Origin: Istiophorus platypterus
Lineage: Eukaryota > Chordata > Actinopteri > Istiophoriformes > Istiophoridae
Assembly (NCBI GenBank): GCA_016859345.1
Contig: CM029134.1
Span: forward strand, 12,788,560-12,852,559
Length of the DNA stretch: 64,000 bases
Direction of reading: 5' to 3'
Shown here in pieces: positions 12,701 to 24,179 of this stretch; position 1 is the stretch's first letter, and every line of letters starts with the position of its first letter. The notes under the pieces are model-generated. The model was not told where the DNA came from. It searched no databases and saw nothing but the letters and a program-made list of their open reading frames with translations. The position numbers and the translations under genes are program-made.

Positions 12701-13986
12701 GAGTTTTCAGACGATAGTTGGAGGTAAATTGTGATGAATTTTCTTCTCTTCTCCAATTAACTGAACTTGTTGATGATGTGGTTTTACAGGATCAGCTGCT
12801 GTTCTGTGATGACTGTGACCGTGGCTACCATATGTACTGTTTAACCCCCCCCATGACTGAACCCCCCGAGGGTAAGCTGACACTTTGCTTCAGATGTTAA
12901 CAGACTCGAAGGAAATGTGCATGGTGCTATGTGTTATTTAAAAAAAAAAAAAAGAAAGTTTTTCCATTGTTTGCGAGTCAAACTCTTAAAAACTACTATA
13001 AAAGCAGGAAACATTATAATTTAATTTAATCATTTAATTCAATTGAAGGAGGGAGTTCCAAGCCAAGTTGTGATCATTTATAGTAAAACACTAATACTAC
13101 ACTAATACTAATAATAGTTATATGGAGAGAAACGCATACATCAAGTTAAGATTAAGTAGAGATTGTATTTTTACATCTTCTGGTTAATAGATACTGTTTA
13201 ATATTCAGTAGACACAATCTTTACATACACACTAAATTAAATTCCTGGAAATCTTCTCTATCTTCAGTCAGACTTGCAACCAATGATTATTTAAAATATT
13301 GATTATACTGTCAACAATTTCTTTTTGAACGTTAAATCCATAAAATCTTAAAAATAGTGAAAATGCCTGTTACCTGGTCCCAGAATCCTCAATGATTTCT
13401 TCAGATGTCTGCTTTTGCCCAACCACCAACCAACGGTCGAGAACCTAAGAATATTTTATTTGCGATATCATAAAAAGGAAAAGAGCAGCAGATCCTCTCA
13501 GTTTAGAGGTAGAACTAGAGAATGTTCAGTGTTTTTGCTTTATAAACGATGTAAAGCTTAAATCTGAATTGAGTTATTATCGTTTAACATTTATTAGTTT
13601 CTTATGGCGTGAGTGAAATGTTGCAACAACATATATATGATGTCGCAGTGTGCAAAATTGTTTCCTAATGTTAAAGTTATGAAAGTAAATTTAGGTAGAA
13701 CATCAGGGTTCAGGAGATGAGAGTTTTTAATGGTTGGACAGTCCAGTTACTTTCCCTATATTTAACACTCTGTTGTTTGCTATGCTAACAACAAACTACG
13801 ATGTATATATTCTTTTCTGAACGGATCACAGTGATGGTCGATGTGTTCCTACACCCTCGGCTCCTGACTGCTGTCGCACTGTACTTGTGTGTTTTTCCAG
13901 GGAGCTGGAGCTGCCACCTGTGCCTGGCTCTGCTGAAGGACAAAGCCTCCATATACCAGCAGAACCAGAGCTCTGCCCCCGAGTGA
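6113..13986 (+). CDS. dpf2: Double PHD finger protein 2 (requiem), BAF complex subunit
   Basis: DPF2 is a subunit of BAF (SWI/SNF) chromatin remodellers; its tandem PHD fingers read acylated histone H3 tails. Coding exons: 6113-6144, 8105-8265, 8438-8545, 8761-8957, 9358-9450, 9813-9897, 10399-10533, 11195-11326, 11775-11887, 12790-12871, 13901-13986. All junctions are GT-AG with matching phase, giving 407 aa (human about 391). The Requiem N-terminal domain starts at about residue 12 (LGEQYYRDAMEQCHSYNARL). A conserved basic stretch (YPARRWRKKRR) follows. A C2H2 finger spans about 222-246 (YACDICGKRYKNRPGL with two His). PHD1 is about 286-343 (YCDFCLGD, VSCSDCGRSGHPTC) and PHD2 about 343-387 (FCDDCDRGYHMYC, SWSCHLC); all zinc ligands are present. 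The MAAAVDSVV start and linker place it with dpf2 (or the fish dpf2-like duplicate) rather than dpf1/dpf3. Exon 4 has a tandem CAGCAG acceptor. Confidence 0.96.
7456..7795. repeat. Interspersed fish repeat, ATTAATCGATTA-type
   Basis: In dpf2 intron 1 the words CTGCAACGACTGGTCGATTAA, TTGATTGACAGAAAAATAAT and a terminal GGTTGCAGCCC appear in the same order as in other copies at about 38520, 40940 and, in reverse or partial form, 13262 and 55620. It is a fossil of a non-coding transposable element found widely in fish. Confidence 0.6.
10078..10152. repeat. T-rich low-complexity tract
   Basis: Repeats of T(5-7)C and TTTTGC units in dpf2 intron 6. No coding content. Confidence 0.85.
13262..13570. 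repeat. Interspersed fish repeat, ATTAATCGATTA-type (partial)
   Basis: In dpf2 intron 10, words like TTGCAACCAATGATTATTT, GTGAAAATGCC and TTCAGATGTCTGCTTTTGCC follow one another as in other copies of this element family. Confidence 0.5.
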
Positions 13987-14540
13987 TGTCACATCAACAA
14001 GCCCCATCCCCTCAGCACCAGGATCCCCACCCCCGATCGATAAAACGTCAGACCTCCTCTCAGTTCGGAGCTCCAGGCTCTGTCCAGATGTAGCTGAGCC
14101 AGATCGCAGATCAGCTTTAGAAGTCTTCATATCTACAGTGTCAACAGGGGGACTCGCCAACCAAAACAGACCTCAAATCAGTCAATATGGGGCTCAATCT
14201 GTCACTACCGACCTGCCTGCAAAGTCCCTGAGACTTGCCGTCAAACACACATATTGTTGCGTTTACACAATATACACACACACACACACTCTCTCTCCTG
14301 GACTGTTACACACACACTAGATACAGAGGCAGGGAACATGCAGTAACCATAGTAACTGCTGTCTCCATGGGAGCTCCCAAGAGCAAATGGATTAGCATCA
14401 CATGCTAATAATCCGTGCCCTGTCACACTCAAAGACAACTTATGGACTGTTGAGAAAACCCTTTTTTTCTGCCAAATTATCTATTTTTATTCCCTGAATG
14501 TGGGAAAAAGGAAAACTACAACACATATACGGCCGAAGAA

Positions 14541-14601
<61 letters not shown>

Positions 14602-15640
14602 GTAGTGGACTTTCGTAGTGGCATTTGTCTGTGTACTTTTGTCTGATCCATTTATCTTTTGAAGAGGTTTTCCTTGAGGGGAGCCTGTCAGTGCCAAGGT
14701 CCATCATCAAATGAAATACACACAACAGTGACCAACAGAGCTCATCGCAATCGCTCGGACCATCCTGCTTCATTTTAGATCAGCAGGACTCTTTTAGCTG
14801 TTAGCACAAAATCTTTGGCCTTGCTGCTTAACGGTTGAACCAAAATCAACTTTTCATCATTGATTTTGTTGTTGGATAGATGAGTTACTTTTACCCAAAC
14901 ACTACACAACTGAGCATGTACTGTAGGTTGGGTTCGTGAGATAAACACTTTCAGTATGATGACATTTTTAATATTATTTCCCAATCAGGCAGAGCTAACA
15001 CTCTTATTTTGAAAAACCTGAGTCAAATAATACTATTGTTGTTGTTAGGGAAACTGATAGCAGCTCCATATTTTAGCCACCAATACTCGACTAGTAACCA
15101 TAAAGACGTTACTGTGGTAGCTTTGTAGAAACCGTTTTGGCAGCGACCTCGTTCTTCACAAGTGATCGTGAATAGCTGCTGTCAAGCCGACGACACACAG
15201 ACTCATTAACAAACTGTAGCTGCTTTTATCAGTTGTCACACTGAGGCAGATTTGCATGCAGACTGCACCTGTATGAATGCACACACTCACATCACAGGTT
15301 TTTTTTCTTTGTCATTTGTAAAAAATATTTTTTTTTTTACATTTTATATTACCTGATAATCCATTGGTATTGGGAGTTTTTTCTAGTAGAATTTTGTAAA
15401 GTCTATCGTATAGCAAACACTTAAAGTATATAGCTCCTAATGCATTCTATGTACTGTATTGACTTTTTATATTTTTTGTTATGACTGTGTTTGGATTTAT
15501 TTGATTATTCTGATATGTCTGACCTCCATTATGAGTATTTGTAAATGATGTACTTTGTTGTACTATTTTTATTTTTTCATTTCTTTGGTATTGAAGCCAA
15601 TTTAGCCTGACAGAAATAAAAATCACTTTGAATTACGCCT
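13987..15640 (+). other. dpf2 3' untranslated region with polyadenylation signal
   Basis: After the dpf2 stop there is about 1.65 kb without a credible coding frame, ending in AATAAA at 15615-15620 followed by T/G-rich sequence. The stretch contains a pure (ATT)n array. Assignment as 3' UTR is inferred from the first strong signal downstream; an earlier cleavage site is possible. Confidence 0.65.
14542..14601. repeat. (ATT)20 microsatellite in the dpf2 3' UTR
   Basis: An uninterrupted trinucleotide array of about 20 units, within the inferred dpf2 3' UTR. The antisense poly-Asn frame is an artefact. Confidence 0.95.
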
Positions 15641-15815
15641 CCACTGTTATTTCTTTAAACACATAATTACCAGCATATTTAAAGAGAAATTAAAAGAACA
15701 TGTAATTTACTATACTACAATTGATATATATTTTGATCATCCTTGCTGTGTGTGATTTTGTTGTCCTTTAAATACTGGGTTGCTTTCATAGTGGGGACTT
15801 GATGTGTGTGTCCCT

Positions 15816-16105
15816 TTAGTCCTCGTTGGTGCAGGTGACCTGCAACACAGCAGGTGTGAGCTTTAACAGGCCTCCTGTTTCTGCCCTGCTCTCTTCTTCG
15901 AGCTGATCGTCCTCTAAGTCAGCGAACCGGCTGCTGTAAGCGGCAGCGATGTGTGTCCGGATTTCAGAACTTGGACAGCTCCCTTCAAACAGCCAGCGGA
16001 GCACAGAGAAACTGTCCCCGGTGCTGAATTGCCGCTGGTGAACCGCTTCTCTTACTGAAGTACATTGGTCTCGTCTAAATTATTCTTGTGTAACTCGCGC
16101 TCCAT
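15816..16105 (-). pseudogene. Unidentified small open frame, broken by one base (possible gene remnant or missed exon)
   Basis: From the TAA at 15816 the minus strand is open upstream to about 16090, giving at least 79 codons with coding-like composition (SVREAVHQRQFSTGDS, SVLRWLFEGSCPSSEIRT, FADLEDDQLEEESRAE, ending QVTCTNED). No ATG lies in this frame. An ATG at 16105 opens another frame (MERELHKNNLDETNVLQ) that ends exactly where the long frame begins, so a single-base shift would join them. Alternatively CTTCAG at 16055-16060 is a weak acceptor and this is a terminal exon. It sits between the convergent 3' ends of dpf2 and the SLC24 gene. I do not recognise the protein. Confidence 0.4.
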
Positions 16106-16633
16106 TATTTCACTATTCTGTTTTTTTTTTCTTTATTGAAAGGACGGGCGTTCAATACAAAGCATAACTCTTGAAAAATAATGTTGGATTTCCTGTGTTC
16201 TGCCGTGACAGTCACCCTCCTGTGTGTTTGCGGCAGTACCACGCGCTACCTAGGCCATACAGTTTGAACTGTGAGGTGTGTCATGTTAATGTTGTGTAAA
16301 CTTGTATCTAAATGTATTATAGCACATGCTGTTATAATAAAAACAGTTTAAATGTCTTTGATCATGAAATTTATGCAAAAAAAGCAACTTTTTCTGGAAG
16401 TCGGTATACAAAACAGGAAAGTCCTTCTCATCCTTCTCCATTAGCCAAACTCTTGGAATAATGCTGAAATTTAGACTGATTTGATTTGATTTTTATATTT
16501 CGGTATTTCTTGTCACTATTGTTAACTTTTAATTGCCAGGAGAGAAAATTAAAACAGCTCAAAATCAGGTTAATAAATTTTCAGGGGCGGTACGAATGAG
16601 CATTCAGAAGAGAAACCTCAGGGAACAAAGCAT

Positions 16634-16639
16634 TTTATT
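16634..16639 (-). terminator. Polyadenylation signal (AATAAA) for the SLC24 gene
   Basis: TTTATT on the plus strand reads AATAAA on the minus strand, about 700 bases past the SLC24 stop codon. It is the first canonical signal found downstream and would give a 3' UTR of about 0.7 kb (16615-17335). Confidence 0.5.
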
Positions 16640-17335
16640 GCACTCAACAAACATACACCCGAGGACTCTCTCCAAACACAGACATTCAGGACGAGGGATT
16701 CAGGGTCGCTACGTCATGAACGAGGCCAAGACAACAGTGGCTTAGTGCAATTATCCGGAGCGTGATGATCAGCCATGCGATGCCATTTACAGCTAAATAC
16801 ACAAAGGCGTGATGAAAACTTGACATTAAACTTTATATAAAGTAACTGCACAGACTGAGGATGCAACTACATAAACTTACATGTATAATCATCTGGTCAT
16901 TGAGGTTACTTGTGGCAGTCATTAAGTAATAATAAGTAAACCAACACACTTTGGGGTTCCTTATACAATATTCTTGGTTTCACAATACAAATCCAATACT
17001 TTATAAATTTGCTGTGAGACATAGTGCATTATCAGTTGAGTTTGATTTCATAAAATATGGGCTGGAGGTGTTTGGTACAAAACTATGTAAAATACTCATT
17101 TTATCAAAGGTAAACAATGTTGCTTTCAGGAGGCCGGTGTCGTATTAACGCTGCTCAAACATGTACAGACACCGTGGAATGAAAGTTAGACTCATCTGTT
17201 CGTACGTATGATTAATTATGGCAGCAGTGGAGGGGGAAAACAAGTCGGACAACATCTACATGTGTGAGTATTTGACCATAAAGGTGCATCCTTTTTTGTG
17301 AGTGGGTGTGTGTGGGGATTGTGTGTGTGTGTCCT

Positions 17336-20300
17336 CTACAGCCTCTCGAAGCCGATGGAGCAGAGGAGGAAGATGGCGTAGAGCAGCATCAGACAGAGTC
17401 CAAGCCTGCGGTCCAACCTCCAGTGGTTCAGATGGACACAGAGAACCTGGGGAGGGACAGACCGAGAGAGAGAGAAAATCTAATACAAGACAAACTGAAT
17501 TTCCTATTGCACAGCCCTAAATATAACCTCAAATTGAAAACAAAAAAGTATTTCTCTGGGTCTGAAAACAGAATTAAGGGGCTCTCAGGTCTTAATGGGA
17601 AAAAGATAAAAATCGTAGGTGAGGAAAAGTAGGCAGCTGATTTTGGTTTAGACTTTGTGTACTCATGCCACAATCTAAGACATATTTAGATTAAATAATT
17701 TAATTTCAACAATAATGGTCAGATACAGTGGTGATCAGAGATCTACTTACAGTAAGTGTGACTGAGGCCAACAGCAGAATCACTGAGTACACCAGGCCTT
17801 TGCTGTTGATTGTCACCTAAAAGCACATAAAGCACAACATTAACATATTGTTTTTAAATGACTTTCCACGTCAGTTCCAGTAAATTCAAAAATGTACTTG
17901 ATTTTGGCCACAGACTACATTCATGTATTCATCCAACATGGAAAGATGCCTCTTCATTTCCTCTTTTAGATGCTGAACAACATTCATATTTAAGATTTGT
18001 TTTACATTAAAATTCTGAAAACTGCAATCACTGACTTTTGACAACCTTTGGTTTAATGAACTTATCTTTTAAATGTTTAAAAATGTAAAAGCAAACTTGT
18101 TAGCAAACAGTTGCCTTTTTACACATCCGACAGTTACGGAGAAACATTGTCACTCATTTTGAGTTGAGTTTGTGTCCACCTGATGAATGTAAGTCCAATA
18201 TAGACACTCAGAGGGAGACACAATGTTGTTCGAGTAGTTAAGAGAGAACCAAGGTGGGAAACTAGTGGGGAATCATTATGGTATCTATCACCACGTTTTT
18301 TTGGATTACGCATCAAGTCAACTGTCTACCGCATACGGGGGAGGGGACAGTTACCACTGATCCATAGCTGACTATGAGAGTCCTCAGCGCCCAGGGGAAG
18401 CCCAGGCCCAGTAGCACGTCAAAGATATTACTGCCAATGGAGTTGGACACGGCCATGTCACCCATCCCTGCAACACACACACACAAAGTGGAATTCATGC
18501 GAATATATGTAGACACTGAAAAGACATTAGATGTCCAGTCAAACTGCTTGAGTTTTTGCACATGTTCACATTTTTATTTCACATATGTAGGTGCACTACT
18601 ATAGTGTCACATGACTGAATTGGTTTGTCCTGCGCTTCTCTTGGGAAACAATTTGTCAACATTTTATGTTTACACTTTACGCTTTATGACACGATGTCCA
18701 TGGTTTAATTACAGGAGAGAACATACACTGATTTTTTTCCCCTCCATGCTATGAATGCAGTAATGGAAGGATGCTGTGAAAACTCAAGCCATATGTAACC
18801 CATAGAAGGTGTTCTGATGTAGGAAACACCCCAAATACTTCATTTCCATTAAGATTTAATTAAGAAAATCGAATTCGAGCAATATTGACCAGAGGCTACT
18901 TTTCAAAATGTCTTTCTAAATTTGAAGAATACTGTATGTTTTGAAATGAAATATCAATACTGTAAACCAGATCTCGTAGCTTCTTTTCACAACATTTTTA
19001 TAACTGTTTCAACTATTTTGAATAAAATGTTATTTACATTAAATGAAGGCCCTAGGTGTCATATATAAGTATTCAAAATTTGTTCGACTAACCCTAACTC
19101 AGGGTTCAATTACCAGCTTCCTCCAGAGCTTTCGACCTGCTGATGACTCCGTCTGCTGATGGAGACCATGAGATGTGGTTAAAAGCTCTGAAAGTAAGCC
19201 AGCGAGGGGACCTTGAGTTGAGATTGTTTTTTTCAAGTCAAGGTCATGAATGAATCTCTTTGCTCAATATTCTGATTTAGTTTGTAGTAAACAAAAACGG
19301 GCAATTAGGCAAAGTCGGAAAAGGGTCTTAGTCAACGGTGTAAATGTTTGTTGACACAGGTTAGAAACACACACAGACTAACTCACCCTGTCGAGCGACA
19401 ATGAGGCTGGCCATACAGTCAGGGACACTGGTGCCGGCTGCCAGAAAAGTGATGCCCATGAGGACTTCTGGGATTCCAAGCGTGTAGCTGATTATGGTCA
19501 CCTAGACAGTAGGAACGGAGTTGTTTAAGTGTGCTTTTATGTGCGCGTGCCCTGTGCGCCCCTGCGTCCGTGCGTTTCGTACCATCCAGACCATGAGGTA
19601 GGAGAAGAGGGCTATCCAGAGCGTGGAGGACAGGAAGGTGAGCAGGTACCAGCGCTCCCACCGCGGCAGGTTACAGTCGGGGATGGTGCAGTGAAGCACG
19701 ACGCTCACAGGCCAGGAGAGCAGCCACTTCAGACGCACGCACCAACCGTCTGTGGACGTGGTGAAGCACGCGCACAAATGCAAACAGACACAGGCAAACA
19801 CGCACATACAAGGTGCCCCACAGGGATCATTACAGATTCCTCTGACCTTACACAACATTCACTGTGCACAGGTTGGATGTGTCTGAGACCTAATGGCGTT
19901 TGTCTTTAATTAGATCCACTAGGTACAAATACATCTATTCTGCTGAAAGACATTAACATTAGGTGAAACAGGAGACAACTGTTTTACTAGTCTTTCGTGA
20001 GTCTGACTCTGTTGAATCCGTTGAATAAATGTAACAACAGTTTTTTGGAGATACACACATTAGTCTGAGTTATGACTGACAAAAAACCCCCCAAAACAAA
20101 ACAAACAACAAACAAACAAACAAACAGCTGCTGCTACAGATCCAAAGAGATGTCAGTTAGAACCTGAGTGCGGCATTCATTTTTTTTTTTTTTTGTTAAA
20201 AGAGCCACACAAAATCCTCTTTATCTACAAAGCAATGTGTTTATGCTGAACCAACTTTTACTGATCCTCTCCTTGTCATTGTGTCTTTGCATTGCAATTC

Positions 20301-23300
20301 CCCTGATTAAAAGGGAAAGCAATTCCTCCAACAGACTTGTTGTTTAAAAACTAAAAAAATTTACCGTAGAATAAAGACTGGGGGTAAACTCGATTAGAAC
20401 TAGAGAAACTATATTGCTAAAAATACAAGGAAAATGGTGCATTTTCAGACAGTCCCTCCTGGAATACAGAAAACAGAAACAGAAACAGCTGTCTAAAGAA
20501 TGAAAAAGGGACTTAGAGAGAGAGGTCCAAGCCCTGGCTCCCTTCTCAACTCCACACAGATGGTCAATCATGGCCAGAAGTGGTTGTGAATATCAGATTG
20601 TCAGTGTTAGAAAGCAGACAATGGTTGAACACAGACCCCCTACACTGGAAAGGTGTGGGGGGAAGAGCTCTTACGAACCTATCTGACCATCTGACAAATG
20701 GTTCTGACAGGCCAGTAAGAGGCTATCTTTTTAATCAGCTGGCTAATAGTTGGCATATGTTCAGGAGGCTCTGTGGTTTCGTTGTTTTTAAGAAATGAAG
20801 CTATAAAAAATATTTATTTAACTGAGAATCATTTAAATGAATATTTTTAGAGAAAAAAAATCGCTGCTGTTGCTTCAGAGTTTTAATTAAACCAATTAAA
20901 TTATTTCTCTCCAGAGCATAACAAAGTGAAATAAATCAATGACGGGTGATTGTTTACTTTCATTAAGCACTCACCTGGCAGGATGAAGGGTTTGAAGGGA
21001 GCGTTCTCCTCCTCTCCTTCCTCCTGCTCTTCCTCCTCTTCCTCCTCCTCTTTAGACTGCACACCCCCACCTGTCTCAACCCCTATCTCTTTACCCCTCT
21101 CCCTCTCTCCCTCCAGCATCTGCATGTCCCCCTCGGCCACTGCGCCGTTCTCCCTCCCCTGTGGCCCGCTGGCGCCCAAACCCTCCTCCCCCGAAGCTGC
21201 GCCCTCGTCTGGGCCAGCCCGAGCCCGAATCAGCCTCTGCCTCTGTGGGGCGGGGAGGGGAGTGGGTGAAAGTCAGAGAAAAGACAGAAGGAAAATGAAA
21301 AAAGAAAAAAACAAAATGACAAGAGACACACCGTGGCAAGCTTATGGAAATGACTTCATCTGACTGTGGCTAACAACAGGAGAAGTGGCAGGAGGAGTGA
21401 TTATGCAGCCGGGCATGTATTCACATTCACTGGAGGGGTTTTGGAAAGCATTGATCGGGGCATGGTACAGAGCATGCGCAGCATTCGCAGTCACACTTTA
21501 ATTTGGCACTGGAAACGGCAAGCACACATGCAGGAGAGCTGAAAGAGCGAGGAAGCAGATTTAGAGATTGAGTTGTTGTCTGCTTTTGTGTCTGGAATAA
21601 TAATATGCATTATGCAGCACTCTGTACGTGTCCGTGTTTGTCTCTTTGTGGGCTTATAACATTGCGTCCATCAAAGGACAGCAAAAGGCATGATATCTGA
21701 TATGCCAGTAAATAGCTCCCCAGCTTTCAGTCTGTTTACTAGATGCACCAATCCAACATTATTCCTGTCCATCTTCTCGAGTCAGTATGTCTGCTGATGC
21801 TGAAAACCGATCCTAAACCGGTTCTTAATTTTCCCCCAAATTTAAATCTGTAAACTTTACTGTTTGAAAATCAATAAAAACTTTTTTTTCTTGTAGAGTA
21901 ACATCAGGCCATGGTTTGCTGTGGGACTGAATCCTGAGCTGGCAGCCTATCACGACTGAATGAATGTAACTTATAACAGAAGAAATCATTATTTTTTTTT
22001 AATATTGGTGAGATCAGGGAAAGTTAGGGTTTATACGGGACTGGTGCATCCCCACTATTTACCTACCCACTATACTAAAATTGCAGTATGAGTTGTCTGG
22101 AGAATTTAACCTTTTACAACAGGTTGAATTTCTTGAAAAATCTGCTGGATTGCTTTATGGCTCAAAAGGGAATTGCTTTATAGCACAAACTAAGTAGCAG
22201 GGCACTTTTTCCCAACAGTTCTGTAGAGGAAAAGAGGAAACAACATTCTCAAAGTGACTAAAGGGAAATTAAGTAATAATTTTACCAAATTTTATTGCTA
22301 AGAATACCACTGATGTGACACAGTGGCCACTATTAGTCTCCACCATGGATTAACTTGTTTATGGTAATTTGAAGTAAAGCTAAACTGGTTCATGTTCAAA
22401 GTAAAGCAAAGAGGTAGGGTCAAACCTGACCAGTTCTCACTCCAGTCATTGCAGATATTAAAAGACAAAGACAATTTTTACTCTTGGCATAAACAAATTT
22501 ACGATTAGAGGATTTGCAGATATGCTGGTCTAGTTGGTTTGGTTGACTACTGCGATATTTTACTAGTTTGAAATGCTGCACATGCATATTTAATACCCAC
22601 CAAACCTAGCCGAAAAAACCAGGGGAACTTGACCTTATGTGAAGGTTGTGAGAGCGTGCAGTGTACCTCGTTGATGACCATGCGTCCTGCCATGCGCAAG
22701 CGGGTGAAGGGGGGAAAATGCGGGGTGATGAGAAGGCGGAGGCTTGCCTCAGAGAAGGAGAGCTGATGGGGGTGCAGGTTTAGCAGCTCATCCACCATCA
22801 CTACCCCTGAGTCCTGACCGGCCACCACACACGAGTCTGAGGAAAGTGCAGGGAGATGGACAAATGTTAGTAAGGGATAAGAGCGGAATTGAAAGGAAAG
22901 TTTATGAGTAAGAAAGAAGAAGACATAGACGACAGAGTGACAGGGAGACAAAAAAATGAAGAAAAATATTGTCCATCAAAGTGATCTAGTTCTGTTTCAG
23001 CCCGTTGGGAATCCACAGAGAAATAAAGAGTTTGACTGGCAGCTTAAACTGAGTAACTAGGTCGGCTGAACACAGCTCAGAGACTGAGGGAACTTTTTGA
23101 TGTTTTCGACATACATATGCACACATACAAACATGAGCTCCAGTACCTGGCTTCAGTGGCACCATGTCGTTGTCACAGTCTCCGACGTTTCCGACGGCGG
23201 TCGTCCGTCGCAGACTGCTCAGACATGGCTGACCTGCCCTACTGCAGTGTCTCTCTACCAAGCTGCACAGAGTTCTGTTGAACCTATACGAGAGACAGCA

Positions 23301-24074
23301 AACACTCAAGGATATGGTGTATTTATTGGGTGTAGAGCGTGTGTTTGGTTGATACCAACAGGATTGACAAGTCAAAGGAAGAGAAAGAGGCTCACTTCAT
23401 GATGATTATGTAGATTCCATACATAGAGATCAGGATAATGGTCTCCCACCTGAGACATGCACACAAACACCAACACAGATCCATAAATACATTCATCTCA
23501 ATGACAGTTAGCTGTCTTGCAAACTGATCTTATATCCAAACAATAGAGTATACTGAATTGCAAAAGTTTAACTGCAGTCTTACCACAGGACTTTTTCATC
23601 ATAGATTACCTGCAAATAAAATGAAAATATGCCCTAATTACACCTCAAAAACTCATTTTTTACAAGTCTAATCGAAGGAACATCATAAAATGTATTGATT
23701 AGATTATATCTGGCAATATAACAGATTAGCTCGACAATAGTTTTATAATACAGTTACTATCTATTTTGGTGCATAAACGGGCTGATAATGTTCTCCTACT
23801 CAGAGGCAATAAGTTTTAAGTCAAAAGAACTAAGAGAGAACTAAGTAACGTAAGCTTATTTTTCAACCGTAAAATGTCCTGCGCATAACATAACATAGTC
23901 TTAAAGTCATCCTTATAAACAAACTTCAAAATAAAATGTTACTGGATTCTTTAAACTCTCAAATATCAATACCTGAACCGGCCCCAACATCCAGTGTTAG
24001 TAGGATTTTATAATTATGTACCAAATGGCATAAAGAAAGCTGTATCTCTCTCTGTTTTCCATCTATCTGTCTAC

Positions 24075-24108
<34 letters not shown>

Positions 24109-24109
24109 G

Positions 24110-24145
<36 letters not shown>

Positions 24146-24146
24146 G

Positions 24147-24179
<33 letters not shown>

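Noticed and set aside
14440..14697. Minus-strand frame with poly-Asn
   Set aside because: It is the antisense of the (ATT)n array in the dpf2 3' UTR.
17302..17632. Plus-strand frames over the last SLC24 exon
   Set aside because: Antisense to the clearly assigned terminal exon.
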